Shown piece by piece: positions 28,478-38,029 of a stretch of DNA of 64,000 nucleotides (positions are counted from its first letter, which is position 1; each line of letters begins with the position of its first letter). This DNA is from Sunxiuqinia indica (lineage in GTDB: Bacteria; Bacteroidota; Bacteroidia; Bacteroidales; Prolixibacteraceae): NCBI RefSeq assembly GCF_009847015.1, contig NZ_WVEM01000001.1, positions 1-64,000 of the forward strand. The letters are read 5' to 3'. Made by a program: the position numbers and the translations under genes. The notes beneath the pieces were generated by a model. It worked only from the letters and a program-made list of their open reading frames with translations, was not told the DNA's origin and ran no database searches.

Positions 28478-29962
28478 ATGACTAGTAACTTAAAAACAAG
28501 AAAATTTGCACATGGTCTTCTATTGATAATACTACTGGCTTTATCAATTATTTCATGTAAGGAATCCAAGATTACAAATGAAATTGAAGAGGAAGAAACT
28601 TACGAAAGCAAGTATGAAGTAGAAACAATATCAGATGTGGATATAATTGTAGGGACACTTAAACAGGAAATTTTAAATTCGAAAACCGAAATTCATTCAG
28701 AAGGAGTTAGTTATTACGTTTCCAATAATGGTAATGATTCGAACGATGGAAAATCGCCAGCAACTGCATGGGCAACGTTGTCAAAAATTAACACAGCTTA
28801 TTTAGTTTATGGATCAGTAGTCCATTTCGAACGGGGAGGTACTTGGCGAGGAATACTAATTACAAAGTCAGGCATTAGTTATTCTGCTTATGGGGAAGGC
28901 GAAAAACCTAAAATATATGGATCGCTTCAAAATTACTCGGTAAAAGAAAACTGGAAAATAACTAATATTCCTAATGTGTATGTTTATGATAAGGAATTTG
29001 ATAAGGATGCCGGTCTCTTGGTATTTAACGAAGGGGAAGCCTGGTCATACAAAAAAGTAATTGATATTGATGGATTTTCAGGTTCTATAGGAGATTTGAA
29101 AAAGGACCTAGAAATGTATCACAATGTTGATGATAAGAAAATATATCTCTATTCAGCAAATGGGAACCCTGCTGACCGTTTTTCATCGATAGAATTTTGT
29201 TTAAAGAACACCATTGTACAAATAATGGGGGATAACACCCACATCGATAATCTTTGTGTAAAATACGGTGGGGCACATGGCATAGCTTCAGGTTCCAGAA
29301 ATAATTTGACAATAACAAATTGTGAACTTGGGTGGATAGGTGGCTCAATCCTGTCTGGAAATTTACGTTATGGGAATGCCATTCAAATATGGGGGAGTTG
29401 TAAAAATTTTAAAGTAGATAATTGCTATATATACCAAATTTATGATACAGGTATAACCCATCAGTATAAAAACGAAACATCAACAACAACAATGGTTATG
29501 GAAAATGTGGAGTATAGTAATAATTTGATTGAATACTGTACATGGTCTATTGAATATTATCTTAATCAGCCAAATTCCCCAAATGATATTATGAAGAACA
29601 TACGATTCACCCAGAATGTATGTCGTTTTGCCGGATATGGTTGGGGGGAGCAAAGACCAAATAAATATTATGCCCATATTAAAGGTGGTATAGTTGGGAA
29701 AGTAATAAAATTTCCAGCTGAGAATTTTTTTATTGATGGAAATATATTTGATCGAAGCGGGCAAATGTTACTGTCTATTAGTGCCTTAAAAGAAGGGCAT
29801 CTCCCGGAAATGAAAAACAATATTTACATTCAGGAGAATAGAAAGGATTTTGGAATGTATGGTGTGGATGTAAATAAGGTTTATCCATTTAACCTTGGGA
29901 TTGGTGAATTGCTGAAGCAAAAGGGAATTGAGGAAAATCCAACTATTATTATCGTTGATTAA
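28478..29962 (+). CDS. Right-handed parallel beta-helix lipoprotein (pectate-lyase-like fold)
   Basis: 494 residues with a lipoprotein signal (SIISC, Cys27). After a charged linker a DUF1565-like start (YYVSNNGNDSNDGKSPATAW, about 80-99) leads into a beta-helix, as in polysaccharide lyases, GH28-like enzymes and epimerases. Repeated short N/T/V-rich strands such as NLTITNCELGWIGGS are visible. Catalytic residues cannot be assigned. It may be a second lyase, a hydrolase or a binding protein for the PUL's polymer. The 181-bp gap before it shows no clear terminator and could hold a promoter. Confidence 0.68.
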   Translation: MTSNLKTRKFAHGLLLIILLALSIISCKESKITNEIEEEETYESKYEVETISDVDIIVGTLKQEILNSKTEIHSEGVSYYVSNNGNDSNDGKSPATAWATLSKINTAYLVYGSVVHFERGGTWRGILITKSGISYSAYGEGEKPKIYGSLQNYSVKENWKITNIPNVYVYDKEFDKDAGLLVFNEGEAWSYKKVIDIDGFSGSIGDLKKDLEMYHNVDDKKIYLYSANGNPADRFSSIEFCLKNTIVQIMGDNTHIDNLCVKYGGAHGIASGSRNNLTITNCELGWIGGSILSGNLRYGNAIQIWGSCKNFKVDNCYIYQIYDTGITHQYKNETSTTTMVMENVEYSNNLIEYCTWSIEYYLNQPNSPNDIMKNIRFTQNVCRFAGYGWGEQRPNKYYAHIKGGIVGKVIKFPAENFFIDGNIFDRSGQMLLSISALKEGHLPEMKNNIYIQENRKDFGMYGVDVNKVYPFNLGIGELLKQKGIEENPTIIIVD

Positions 29963-30012
29963 TACTAAAGGGAAAGTAAATTGAATATTATACTTTGAAA
30001 AATAATAACAAA

Positions 30013-31971
30013 ATGAAACTAAAAGGATTAATGATATTTCTTGCATTTGTTATGTTTTGCTTAACTGGAAATGCAAAAAACTATGAAGTTAAATCACCAG
30101 ACGGTAAGATTAAAATTATAGTGGATACGGAAGAACAAATTGTATGGTCTATAACAATGGATGGGAAGCAAATCCTAAACCAATCTGCTATTGCATTGCA
30201 GCTTGAAGAGGAGACCTTAGATAATAGTCCCAGACTAATAAAATCTTCAGTAAAAGAAATTAATGAAACGACTCAAGCAGTTGTCCCATACAAGTTTAAA
30301 AATGTAGTTGACCATTGCAATGAATTGTCGTTAAAATTCAAAGGGGACTTTGTATTAAGGTTTAGGGCATACAACAATGGGGCTGCTTACCGGATAGAAC
30401 TCAGCAGAAAAGGAGAAGTAAAAGTAAAAAATGAAGTTTGTGAATTTAATTTTCCAGCTAATTGCTCTGTTTTGTTTCCTGAAGAAGAAGAACTAATATC
30501 ACATCATGAAGCATTGTATATCGATACACTTTTAGCTGGAATAAATGATCAAAGGTATTGTGACCTTCCCGTTCTTGTAAATAATGGCGACGGTATCAAG
30601 ATAGGCATTACAGAAACTGGTTTGTCAGATTTTCCTGAAATGTATTTAAAAGGTACAGGACGAAATGCACTAACGGCCCTATTTCAAAAGTTGCCCCTGA
30701 AAATAGAACGGTTAAATGATCGGTTCACATCTGAAAAAATAGTTGAAAATGCACCATATATAGCTCAGACATCAGGGGAGCGGACATTTCCATGGCGGTG
30801 CCTTATGTTTGCCCGTGAAGATAAAGAGTTAATTGAAAACAACCTTCCCTATATTTTGGCTGAAAAGTGTGTCTTAGAAGATGTCAGCTGGATCAAACCA
30901 GGGAAAGCAGCCTGGGAATGGTGGACTGCCTGTAATGTTTTTAATGTGGATTTTAAATCAGGGATAAATACTGAGACCTATAAGTATTACATTGATTTTG
31001 CATCAGACTATGGATTGGAATATATTGTAATGGACGGTCGCTGGTCAGATTACGTCAAATTAGACCAGCCCAATGCAGATGTAAATATCCGTGAAATAAT
31101 AAGTTATGGGAAGAATAAAGGGGTTGGTTTGATTGTTTGGGCACATTGGCGCCCTTTGGTCGATAAACTTCAAGAATACCTGGATTTATATCAAAAATGG
31201 GGAGTAGTTGGGTTAAAGGTTGATTTTATGATCCGCAGTGACCAGCAAATGGTTAATTATTATGAGGAGATTGCAGCCGCAGCTGCTGAACGTAAACTGC
31301 TGGTTGATTTTCATGGTTCATTTAAACCAAGTGGGCTTCAACGAAAATATCCGAATGTTGTAAATTTCGAAGGTGTAATTGGAGGTGAACACAACAAATG
31401 GTCAGATTCGGTAACACCTGCACATAATCTGACTATTCCTTTTACGAGGATGTTGGCTGGTCCAATGGATTATACGCCCGGGGCAATGATTAATGAGACA
31501 ACTTCAGGTTTTAGGGATAATAATGATATACCGATGAGCCAGGGTACACGTTGTCATCAGGTAGCAATGTATGTTGTTTATGAAGCCCCCCTTCAAATGC
31601 TGTGTGATAATGCTTCTCATTACCTAGCTGAACCAAAATTTACTCGTTTTATTTCCCAAATACCGACAACCTGGGACGAAACAATTGCCCTTGCCGGGAG
31701 AGTTAAAGAATATTTGGTTGTTGCACGTCGGAACGGTGATAAATGGTATGTCGGGGGGATGACCAATTGGACTGAAAGGGAACTGGAAGTTGATGTGGGC
31801 TTTCTTGGAGAGGGAGATTGGGAAATCCAATGTGTGTCAGATGGTGTAAATGCTGATCGTTATCCTTCAGATTATCTTCTTGGTATGGGAAAGTTGGAAA
31901 ACAAGAAACTGAAAATACGCATGGCACCAGGAGGAGGCTATGCTGCGATACTCAGAAAATGTGATAAATGA
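30013..31971 (+). CDS. Glycoside hydrolase family 97 enzyme
   Basis: 652 residues from the ATG at 30013; the frame can be extended to a TTG at 29995 but the ATG gives the proper signal peptide (about 1-21). GH97_N (about 25-285), the catalytic barrel (about 295-560) and GH97_C are present. WEWWTACNV, the LKVDFM strand (Asp404) and VDFHGSFKPSGLQRKYPN are family hallmarks. An Asp at the end of the KVDF strand is the nucleophile in the retaining alpha-galactosidase branch (BT1871-type), so alpha-galactosidase is more likely than SusB-like inverting alpha-glucosidase (inference). Confidence 0.92.
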   Translation: MKLKGLMIFLAFVMFCLTGNAKNYEVKSPDGKIKIIVDTEEQIVWSITMDGKQILNQSAIALQLEEETLDNSPRLIKSSVKEINETTQAVVPYKFKNVVDHCNELSLKFKGDFVLRFRAYNNGAAYRIELSRKGEVKVKNEVCEFNFPANCSVLFPEEEELISHHEALYIDTLLAGINDQRYCDLPVLVNNGDGIKIGITETGLSDFPEMYLKGTGRNALTALFQKLPLKIERLNDRFTSEKIVENAPYIAQTSGERTFPWRCLMFAREDKELIENNLPYILAEKCVLEDVSWIKPGKAAWEWWTACNVFNVDFKSGINTETYKYYIDFASDYGLEYIVMDGRWSDYVKLDQPNADVNIREIISYGKNKGVGLIVWAHWRPLVDKLQEYLDLYQKWGVVGLKVDFMIRSDQQMVNYYEEIAAAAAERKLLVDFHGSFKPSGLQRKYPNVVNFEGVIGGEHNKWSDSVTPAHNLTIPFTRMLAGPMDYTPGAMINETTSGFRDNNDIPMSQGTRCHQVAMYVVYEAPLQMLCDNASHYLAEPKFTRFISQIPTTWDETIALAGRVKEYLVVARRNGDKWYVGGMTNWTERELEVDVGFLGEGDWEIQCVSDGVNADRYPSDYLLGMGKLENKKLKIRMAPGGGYAAILRKCDK

Positions 31972-32002
31972 GAAGAGTAGTCAACTAAGAATTTTAAAAA
32001 CG

Positions 32003-32716
32003 ATGATTAAGAAACTACTACTACTATTTTGCGTAGGCTTTACATTTTGCACAAAGCCTTCTAAAGAAGCAGACCTTCCAGATAAATTTGATAACGTATT
32101 CGTCTTAGGAAACTCAATTACTCTCGGGTTTGGGACACATGGTATGGCTTCCAGCGATATTAATACCGATTATTATTATTGGGTCCATCAGTATTTATAT
32201 TTGAAAGATAATGAATTGGTTATGGAAAGGCATAGTGGTAAGCCATGGGAAGCTGGTAATGATGGGGCATTAGATGGACTTAGTGAAGTTCGTTTAGCCT
32301 ATTTAGAAAACACCGTTGCTGAAAACATAGATGGAACAGAAGATCTTGTCATCATACAACTAGGAGATAATGTTAATACCGATGACAAGAAGAAGCATTT
32401 TAAAGAAGATGCAGTTGTTTTGATAAATTGGTTTAGAACAAAATGTCCTGATGCAAAAATCCTTTGGGTATATGGTTGGTATAATTTGACATCCAATATG
32501 CCACTTCTAAAAGAGGCAATTCTTGAAGCAGGAGGATGTGAGTTAGTTGATATATCTGGATATTCAAGCTATGCCAAATACAAAAGTGAAACAGGAAATA
32601 AATATGTTGACAGGAATGGAAACATTCAGAAGATCACCTCGACGGGTGTTGCAAGTCACCCCGGAGATTTGGGGATGGAAATGATTGCCAAGTCAATTTT
32701 GGAAGTATTGGAATAA
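32003..32716 (+). CDS. SGNH/GDSL hydrolase (probable carbohydrate esterase)
   Basis: About 237 residues from the ATG at 32003; the longer frame overlaps the GH97 gene. The signal is lipoprotein-like (LLLLFCVGFTFC). SGNH blocks: block I GNSITLG (nucleophile Ser about 38; the usual Asp of GDS is Asn), block III QLGDNVN, and block V SHPGDLGM with the catalytic His. Family members remove acetyl or other acyl groups from sugars. With the SASA-type protein below, the PUL has two esterases, suggesting an acylated substrate. Confidence 0.8.
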   Translation: MIKKLLLLFCVGFTFCTKPSKEADLPDKFDNVFVLGNSITLGFGTHGMASSDINTDYYYWVHQYLYLKDNELVMERHSGKPWEAGNDGALDGLSEVRLAYLENTVAENIDGTEDLVIIQLGDNVNTDDKKKHFKEDAVVLINWFRTKCPDAKILWVYGWYNLTSNMPLLKEAILEAGGCELVDISGYSSYAKYKSETGNKYVDRNGNIQKITSTGVASHPGDLGMEMIAKSILEVLE

Positions 32717-32817
32717 TATCAAACTATGCAATTTCAACCTCATCCTTTTTCCGGAAATATTGGGGATACCAACTAAACTTGATGATAATTGAATATAAAC
32801 AATTAAAATAAAAACGA

Positions 32818-34026
32818 ATGAAACTTAATTGCGCATTCTTAATACTAGTATCTGCAATGATATTTAGTTCTTGCAGTAATTCAAAATTAAAAAATACGGA
32901 TACATCTGCTCCAGAAAAAGATGATTACTATGTAGCAGCCTACGTATGGCCATCATGCCATCATGATGAGCGTTTTGGCGATATGCTATGGCCTGAAGGC
33001 ATTGGCGAATGGGAAGTCATAAAAAAGGGGGACCCCCGTTTTGAAGGGCATTACCAACCAAGACAACCTTTGTTGGGATATGGAATGGATAACGACCCGG
33101 AAGTAGTGGAAAAGTGGATTGATATGGCTGTTGACCATGGAGTAGATCTTTTTGTTTATGACTGGTATTGGTTTGACGGTGGCCCTTTTTTGGAGAGTGC
33201 ACTTAATGACGGTTTTCTGAAAGCAAAAAACAATTCAGAAATGCAGTTCTACATCATGTGGGCCAACCATGATGTAAAACGTAATTATTGGAATGTACAC
33301 AAATTTAAAGATGATACTTCTCTGCTTTGGGACGGAGCTGTTGATTTTGAAAATTTCAAAAATATTGTAGACAGGGTAATTAATCAGTACTTCAAACTGC
33401 CGAACTATTTTAAGATTGATGGGAAACCCGTGTTCTCGGTTTTCAGCTCGGGCAATTTAATCGAAGGTTTAGGAAGTCCTGAAGAAGCTCGCAAAGCATT
33501 GGATTATTTCAGGGACGAAGTTAGAAAGGCAGGTTTCCCAGGATTGCACATCCAGCAAAATAATGGAGGAGGCAATATCATGTCCCAAAAAGAAGCTTCT
33601 GATTTTTCTGAAAGAGTTACCAAATTGGGCTATAATAGTGTGGCCATGTACAATATGGGAGGTACCAAAGTTGATTATTTGGCATATGGTGCAAATTCAC
33701 GGAAAATTCGGGCACAAATGGATTCTGTTTTAGATATACCTGTATTTCCATGCGTTTCTATTGGTTGGGATGATACGCCAAGATTTCCTGCTAAAGGGGA
33801 AGATAAAGTTGTTCATTATCACAATACACCGGAAAGTTTTGCTGCCTTGCTGCAAAAAGCTAAGGAATATACAGACAACCATCCGGAACAACCCAAGATC
33901 ATAACCATTAATGCCTGGAATGAATGGGTAGAAGGCAGTTACCTATTACCAGATATGCTTAATGGTTTTGGTTATTTGGAGGCCGTGAAAGATGTTATTA
34001 TAGAGGGAAAGTACGATAGGTATTAA
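32818..34026 (+). CDS. GH99/WbsX-like lipoprotein
   Basis: 402 residues with a lipoprotein signal (IFSSC, Cys19). The body has the WbsX/GH99-like TIM-barrel pattern: YYVAAYVWPSCHHDE, then MAVDHGVDLFVYDWYWFDGG, YIMWANHD, and the terminal TINAWNEWVEGSYLLP with a conserved Trp/Glu pair. GH99 enzymes are endo-alpha-mannosidases; WbsX-like proteins are common in PULs but their activity is mostly unknown. Likely a glycosidase acting at the cell surface. Confidence 0.78.
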   Translation: MKLNCAFLILVSAMIFSSCSNSKLKNTDTSAPEKDDYYVAAYVWPSCHHDERFGDMLWPEGIGEWEVIKKGDPRFEGHYQPRQPLLGYGMDNDPEVVEKWIDMAVDHGVDLFVYDWYWFDGGPFLESALNDGFLKAKNNSEMQFYIMWANHDVKRNYWNVHKFKDDTSLLWDGAVDFENFKNIVDRVINQYFKLPNYFKIDGKPVFSVFSSGNLIEGLGSPEEARKALDYFRDEVRKAGFPGLHIQQNNGGGNIMSQKEASDFSERVTKLGYNSVAMYNMGGTKVDYLAYGANSRKIRAQMDSVLDIPVFPCVSIGWDDTPRFPAKGEDKVVHYHNTPESFAALLQKAKEYTDNHPEQPKIITINAWNEWVEGSYLLPDMLNGFGYLEAVKDVIIEGKYDRY

Positions 34027-34061
34027 GTGACTTTTATATAAAACCGAATAAAAACCAAAAA

Positions 34062-35504
34062 ATGAACAACCTGTTTTTGAATAATAAATCGATAAAAAGA
34101 TTAATCGTAAGATTATTACTTGTTTTCCTGCCATTCAATTTGATGGCAGAGATAAAGCTACCAGCTATTTTATCCGATAATATGGTATTGCAGCAGCAAA
34201 GCAATCCTCTTTTATGGGGAGAAGCAAAACCTTTCAGTGTTGTTAAAGTAGTAACATCCTGGAATAATAAGGACTATAAAACCAAAGCTGGTAATGATGG
34301 TTCCTGGAAAGTTCAAATTGAAACTCCGGAGGCAGGAGGCCCATACGAGATAACAATTGAAGACAATTCAAAACTCACCATTAAAAATGTACTAATCGGT
34401 GAAGTTTGGTATTGTTCTGGCCAATCAAACATGGGAATGCCCTTACGCGGTCATTATAATGCGCCTGTTCTGAATTCCAATGAAGTGATAGCTAAATCGA
34501 CTAATGAATCAATTCGGCTATTTACAGTCGGTCGAAAAACCAGTTTTGAGCCTCTAACTAATGCAAAAGGACAATGGGATTTATGTGAGCCAAAAAATGT
34601 TGGTGATTTTAGTGCGACAGCCTACTTCTTTGGCCAAATGTTGCAGGAAGCCCTTCATGTTCCTGTTGGCTTAATTAATTCGAGTTGGGGAGGAACTAAT
34701 ATTGAAACATGGATGAGCCCCAATAGTATCAAACAGTTTGATTTTATTAATATTCCATCAAAAGATGAGACCGACAGACTTTCTGAAGCTTATCCCAAGA
34801 CTCCATCGTTACTTTTCAATGGAATGGTATCCCCTATTTTGGATTTTACGATTCGTGGAGTAATTTGGTATCAGGGAGAGGATAATGTTACCCGTCCAGC
34901 AGAATATCAAAAGCTATTGCCTTCTCTGATAGAAGGCTGGAGAGAAGAATGGGGAATTGGAGAGTTTCCATTTTACTATGCTCAGATTACTCCTTTTTAT
35001 TATGGTTCCAATTTGAACTCTGCCTTTTTAAGAGAAGCCCAGCTAAAAGCTTTAGAGAAGACTCAAAATACAGGTATGGCCTGTTTGCTTGATGTTGGGG
35101 AAGAGGCAGAAATACATCCTTCAAATAAAAAAGCAGTTGGACAAAGATTGGCTTTTCTTGCCTTGTCAAAAACCTATGATGTTCAGAAAATAGAATCTTC
35201 AGGCCCCATTTTAAAAGATATAACAATTCATGACAATATTGCTGAACTAACCTTTGATCATGCCTCAAAAGGCTTAACTTCCTTTGGCAGGGAATTATCA
35301 AATTTTGAGATAGCTGGTGCGAACAAACGCTTTTTTAACGCGAAAGCATTTATTACTAAAAAAGGAAGAGTTCGAGTCTACTCTGATTGGGTTGCTAAAC
35401 CCGTAGCTGTGCGATACGCCTTCAAGAATTTTGTTGTTGGGGACTTATACAATACCGAAGGATTACCTGCATCTTCATTTCGAACAGATGATTGGGAGGA
35501 ATAA
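34062..35504 (+). CDS. Sialate O-acetylesterase-like (SASA) esterase
   Basis: 480 residues with a signal peptide (about 10-28, ending in LMAE). The SASA fold is recognised from LPAILSDNMVLQQ at the N-terminus, the nucleophile motif CSGQSNM (Ser about 122), NSSWGGTNIETWM, and GVIWYQGEDN. Proteins of this group deacetylate sialic acid or, in PULs, acetylated hemicelluloses and pectins. No sialidase is present here, so the target is probably an acetylated glycan chain rather than sialic acid (inference). Confidence 0.88.
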   Translation: MNNLFLNNKSIKRLIVRLLLVFLPFNLMAEIKLPAILSDNMVLQQQSNPLLWGEAKPFSVVKVVTSWNNKDYKTKAGNDGSWKVQIETPEAGGPYEITIEDNSKLTIKNVLIGEVWYCSGQSNMGMPLRGHYNAPVLNSNEVIAKSTNESIRLFTVGRKTSFEPLTNAKGQWDLCEPKNVGDFSATAYFFGQMLQEALHVPVGLINSSWGGTNIETWMSPNSIKQFDFINIPSKDETDRLSEAYPKTPSLLFNGMVSPILDFTIRGVIWYQGEDNVTRPAEYQKLLPSLIEGWREEWGIGEFPFYYAQITPFYYGSNLNSAFLREAQLKALEKTQNTGMACLLDVGEEAEIHPSNKKAVGQRLAFLALSKTYDVQKIESSGPILKDITIHDNIAELTFDHASKGLTSFGRELSNFEIAGANKRFFNAKAFITKKGRVRVYSDWVAKPVAVRYAFKNFVVGDLYNTEGLPASSFRTDDWEE

Positions 35505-35591
35505 AGCAGTTTGAGCCCAAGTACAACTAACTTGGTGAGTAAGGGAGTTCAACTATACTTTTAAAAGAATAAAAATCAACAGATAATAGAG

Positions 35592-37859
35592 ATGTTAAAT
35601 ATGAAAATAAGAATAGTGTTCCAGTTATTTATTTTACTATGTTTTATCGGGATACATCAAGGTACTTATGCGGATAACCTAGAAAGTCCAATAAGATTGG
35701 GAATAGATAATGAAGAAAAGAAAATTGTTTTTTCCAGGGGTGACTCAATTTTGATACAGATTGATTCAATATGCTTTAATTTTCGCTCACCTGAAAGTAT
35801 GTCAATAGTAAGTGAGAGCAATCAATTAACGGTATTGCAATTAACTTACAAATATATTCCGGATGTAAAGGGAGGTTCTGTTTACAAGGATTGGAAGGTT
35901 AAAGTTGAATTTATTTCCAATAGAAACTATTGGCATATAAAGGCTGACGCTCCATGGGCAAATAATTTTACTATTCATTTGGCCGATTCAGGAGAACACT
36001 TTTTTGGGGTACAGGAACGAAATTATCCAAGTAACCAGTTATCGCCTGATTTGAGAGGAGAATCAATAACTGTTGCTGTAAACGGCGCAGATTATCTCTA
36101 TTCTGAGAATTTTGCTTCAGCATGGTCCGCCTTTTATTATAATAGCCTTGGCTATGCCTCTTTTTTTGATACGTTTTATGAAGGAGAGTACAAATTTGGC
36201 AACAGAGGGACAACACAATTATTTCATACAACTTCTGAATTGGATTGGTACCTCTTTTTTGGAAAGGACGGGAATGAAATTTTTAACGGCTATTATTCGG
36301 TAATTGGAACACCAAAATATATTCCTTTGTGGGCATGTGGATCAATTGTTTGGAGGGATGAAGCCAAAGGAGGGAAAGTACAAATACTGGATGATGCCAA
36401 ATTATTTACTGATTTACAGATCCCAATTTCAGGGATGTTACTGGACAGACCTTATTCGGATGGTTCGCAACGCTGGTCGAAAATGAATTTCAACGAAAAT
36501 TTTTCTTCACCTGAAGTATGGATCAAAGAATTGAAAGATGTTTATGGTTTAGAGCTTATTACATGGGTTGCGCCTATGACTTTTTCGGATCATGATTTTC
36601 CTGGATTGTTACCAGGATTTCAGGGATATATGGATTTAACTGACTCAGTTGCAATTAAAGAATTTGAAACTCGTTTAGCAAACGAGCAATACAAATATGG
36701 TGTAAAAGGTCACAAAATGGATCGGGCTGATGAGTTCTTTCCTTACGTTGAACATTGGTCAGATAAATCTTCTTATCGTACTCATAGAAATAAATACATT
36801 TTTTTGTATTCAAAAACAATAGATTCCTTTTTGGAAGAAGCATGGGGCAAAGATCAGTTTAATCTTTCCCGAAGCGGTTTTCAACGATGCCAACCTCATT
36901 TAAGTGCGATATGGGGAGGAGATCCCAGATCCAGTTGGGATGGAATGGCGGGCAATCTTGCCAACGCCATGCGAACAAGCTTTATGGGATTTCCTAACTG
37001 GGGATCTGATGTGGGAGGTTATCTGGGGGACACAGGTGTCATTCCTGATGAGTTATACATCAGGTGGTTACAATGGGGAGTATGGACTGGCCTTTTCGAG
37101 ATTAAATATGATGGCGCAGGAGGAAATGGTTCAGATCGAGCTCCATGGAACTGCTCCGAGAATGTTCAAAGCACTTTCAGAAAAGCATGCATTCAAAGAA
37201 ATCAGCTTGTCCCATATATTTATTCTAATTTGAATACAGCTTCAGTAAATGGGACGCTAATGAAACCACTAAGTATGATGTACCCAGGAGATGATCATAC
37301 TTACCAGTTGTGGAATGAGTATTTGTTTGGTAATAATTTTTTGGTTGCTCCGGTTACTTCATCGGAGAATAAAAGAGAAGTTTATTTTCCTGAAGGAGTT
37401 TGGATAAATTATTACTCACCCGGCGAAAAGATTGCGGGCTCACAAACGAAATTGGTAGATTGTGGGTTGGAACACATACCCATTTATATAAAAGAGGGTT
37501 CTGTATTCGTAACAGGTGACATAAAACTGGGAAACAACAACCATTGGAAAAAAGGAAACGACTTTTTTGTGATCAATGCTTTTCCTTCAAATAAGAAAAC
37601 GAATTCATATTTTGATTTGGTTGATATGTTCGATCAGGACAAAATCAAACATATCGTGATGGATAATAATTCAAACGAAATAAACATTATTTCACCACCG
37701 CTTTCACTTGATACCAAAATCAGCATACTTGTTCAGAAACAGCTATACAAAGTGTTTTTGAATGGGAAAAGGATTAGAAGTGAACGAAGTCAGGAAAATT
37801 TTTGTGAAATAAATATTAAAAAAGGAATTGAGATTAACCTAACAGTAAAATATGAGTAA
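35592..37859 (+). CDS. Glycoside hydrolase family 31 enzyme
   Basis: 755 residues with a signal peptide (about 4-27, ending in TYAD). N-terminal beta-sandwich (about 30-240), TIM barrel (about 245-600) and C-terminal sheets. The nucleophile Asp is in KMDRADE (about 376) and the acid/base Asp in WGGDPRSSWDG (about 439-449). GH31 members are alpha-glucosidases, alpha-xylosidases, alpha-galactosidases and related enzymes; the substrate cannot be fixed. The N-terminus could start at either of two Mets (MLNMKIR). Confidence 0.9.
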   Translation: MLNMKIRIVFQLFILLCFIGIHQGTYADNLESPIRLGIDNEEKKIVFSRGDSILIQIDSICFNFRSPESMSIVSESNQLTVLQLTYKYIPDVKGGSVYKDWKVKVEFISNRNYWHIKADAPWANNFTIHLADSGEHFFGVQERNYPSNQLSPDLRGESITVAVNGADYLYSENFASAWSAFYYNSLGYASFFDTFYEGEYKFGNRGTTQLFHTTSELDWYLFFGKDGNEIFNGYYSVIGTPKYIPLWACGSIVWRDEAKGGKVQILDDAKLFTDLQIPISGMLLDRPYSDGSQRWSKMNFNENFSSPEVWIKELKDVYGLELITWVAPMTFSDHDFPGLLPGFQGYMDLTDSVAIKEFETRLANEQYKYGVKGHKMDRADEFFPYVEHWSDKSSYRTHRNKYIFLYSKTIDSFLEEAWGKDQFNLSRSGFQRCQPHLSAIWGGDPRSSWDGMAGNLANAMRTSFMGFPNWGSDVGGYLGDTGVIPDELYIRWLQWGVWTGLFEIKYDGAGGNGSDRAPWNCSENVQSTFRKACIQRNQLVPYIYSNLNTASVNGTLMKPLSMMYPGDDHTYQLWNEYLFGNNFLVAPVTSSENKREVYFPEGVWINYYSPGEKIAGSQTKLVDCGLEHIPIYIKEGSVFVTGDIKLGNNNHWKKGNDFFVINAFPSNKKTNSYFDLVDMFDQDKIKHIVMDNNSNEINIISPPLSLDTKISILVQKQLYKVFLNGKRIRSERSQENFCEINIKKGIEINLTVKYE

Positions 37860-37919
37860 ATATACTTTCTTAAAGGTGTTCTATTAATGAAGCCATCAGG
37901 TTAAAACAAAGCAACCAAT

Positions 37920-37962
37920 CATTTGGGAAAATGGAATAACGATTATTCCATTTTCCTAAATG
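37920..37962 (+). other. Long intercistronic hairpin between GH31 and GH78 genes
   Basis: A 20-bp stem with one mismatch (CATTTGGGAAAATGGAATAA and its complement) closes a 3-nt loop. No T run follows, so it is not a standard terminator. It may stabilise or process the PUL mRNA or protect a 3' end. Confidence 0.5.
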
Positions 37963-38029
37963 ATGAAGGTTTTACCTAAAGACGGTTAGCACGGCCTAAG
38001 GAGGCGTATTTACAGCGTAAGTTAAAACC

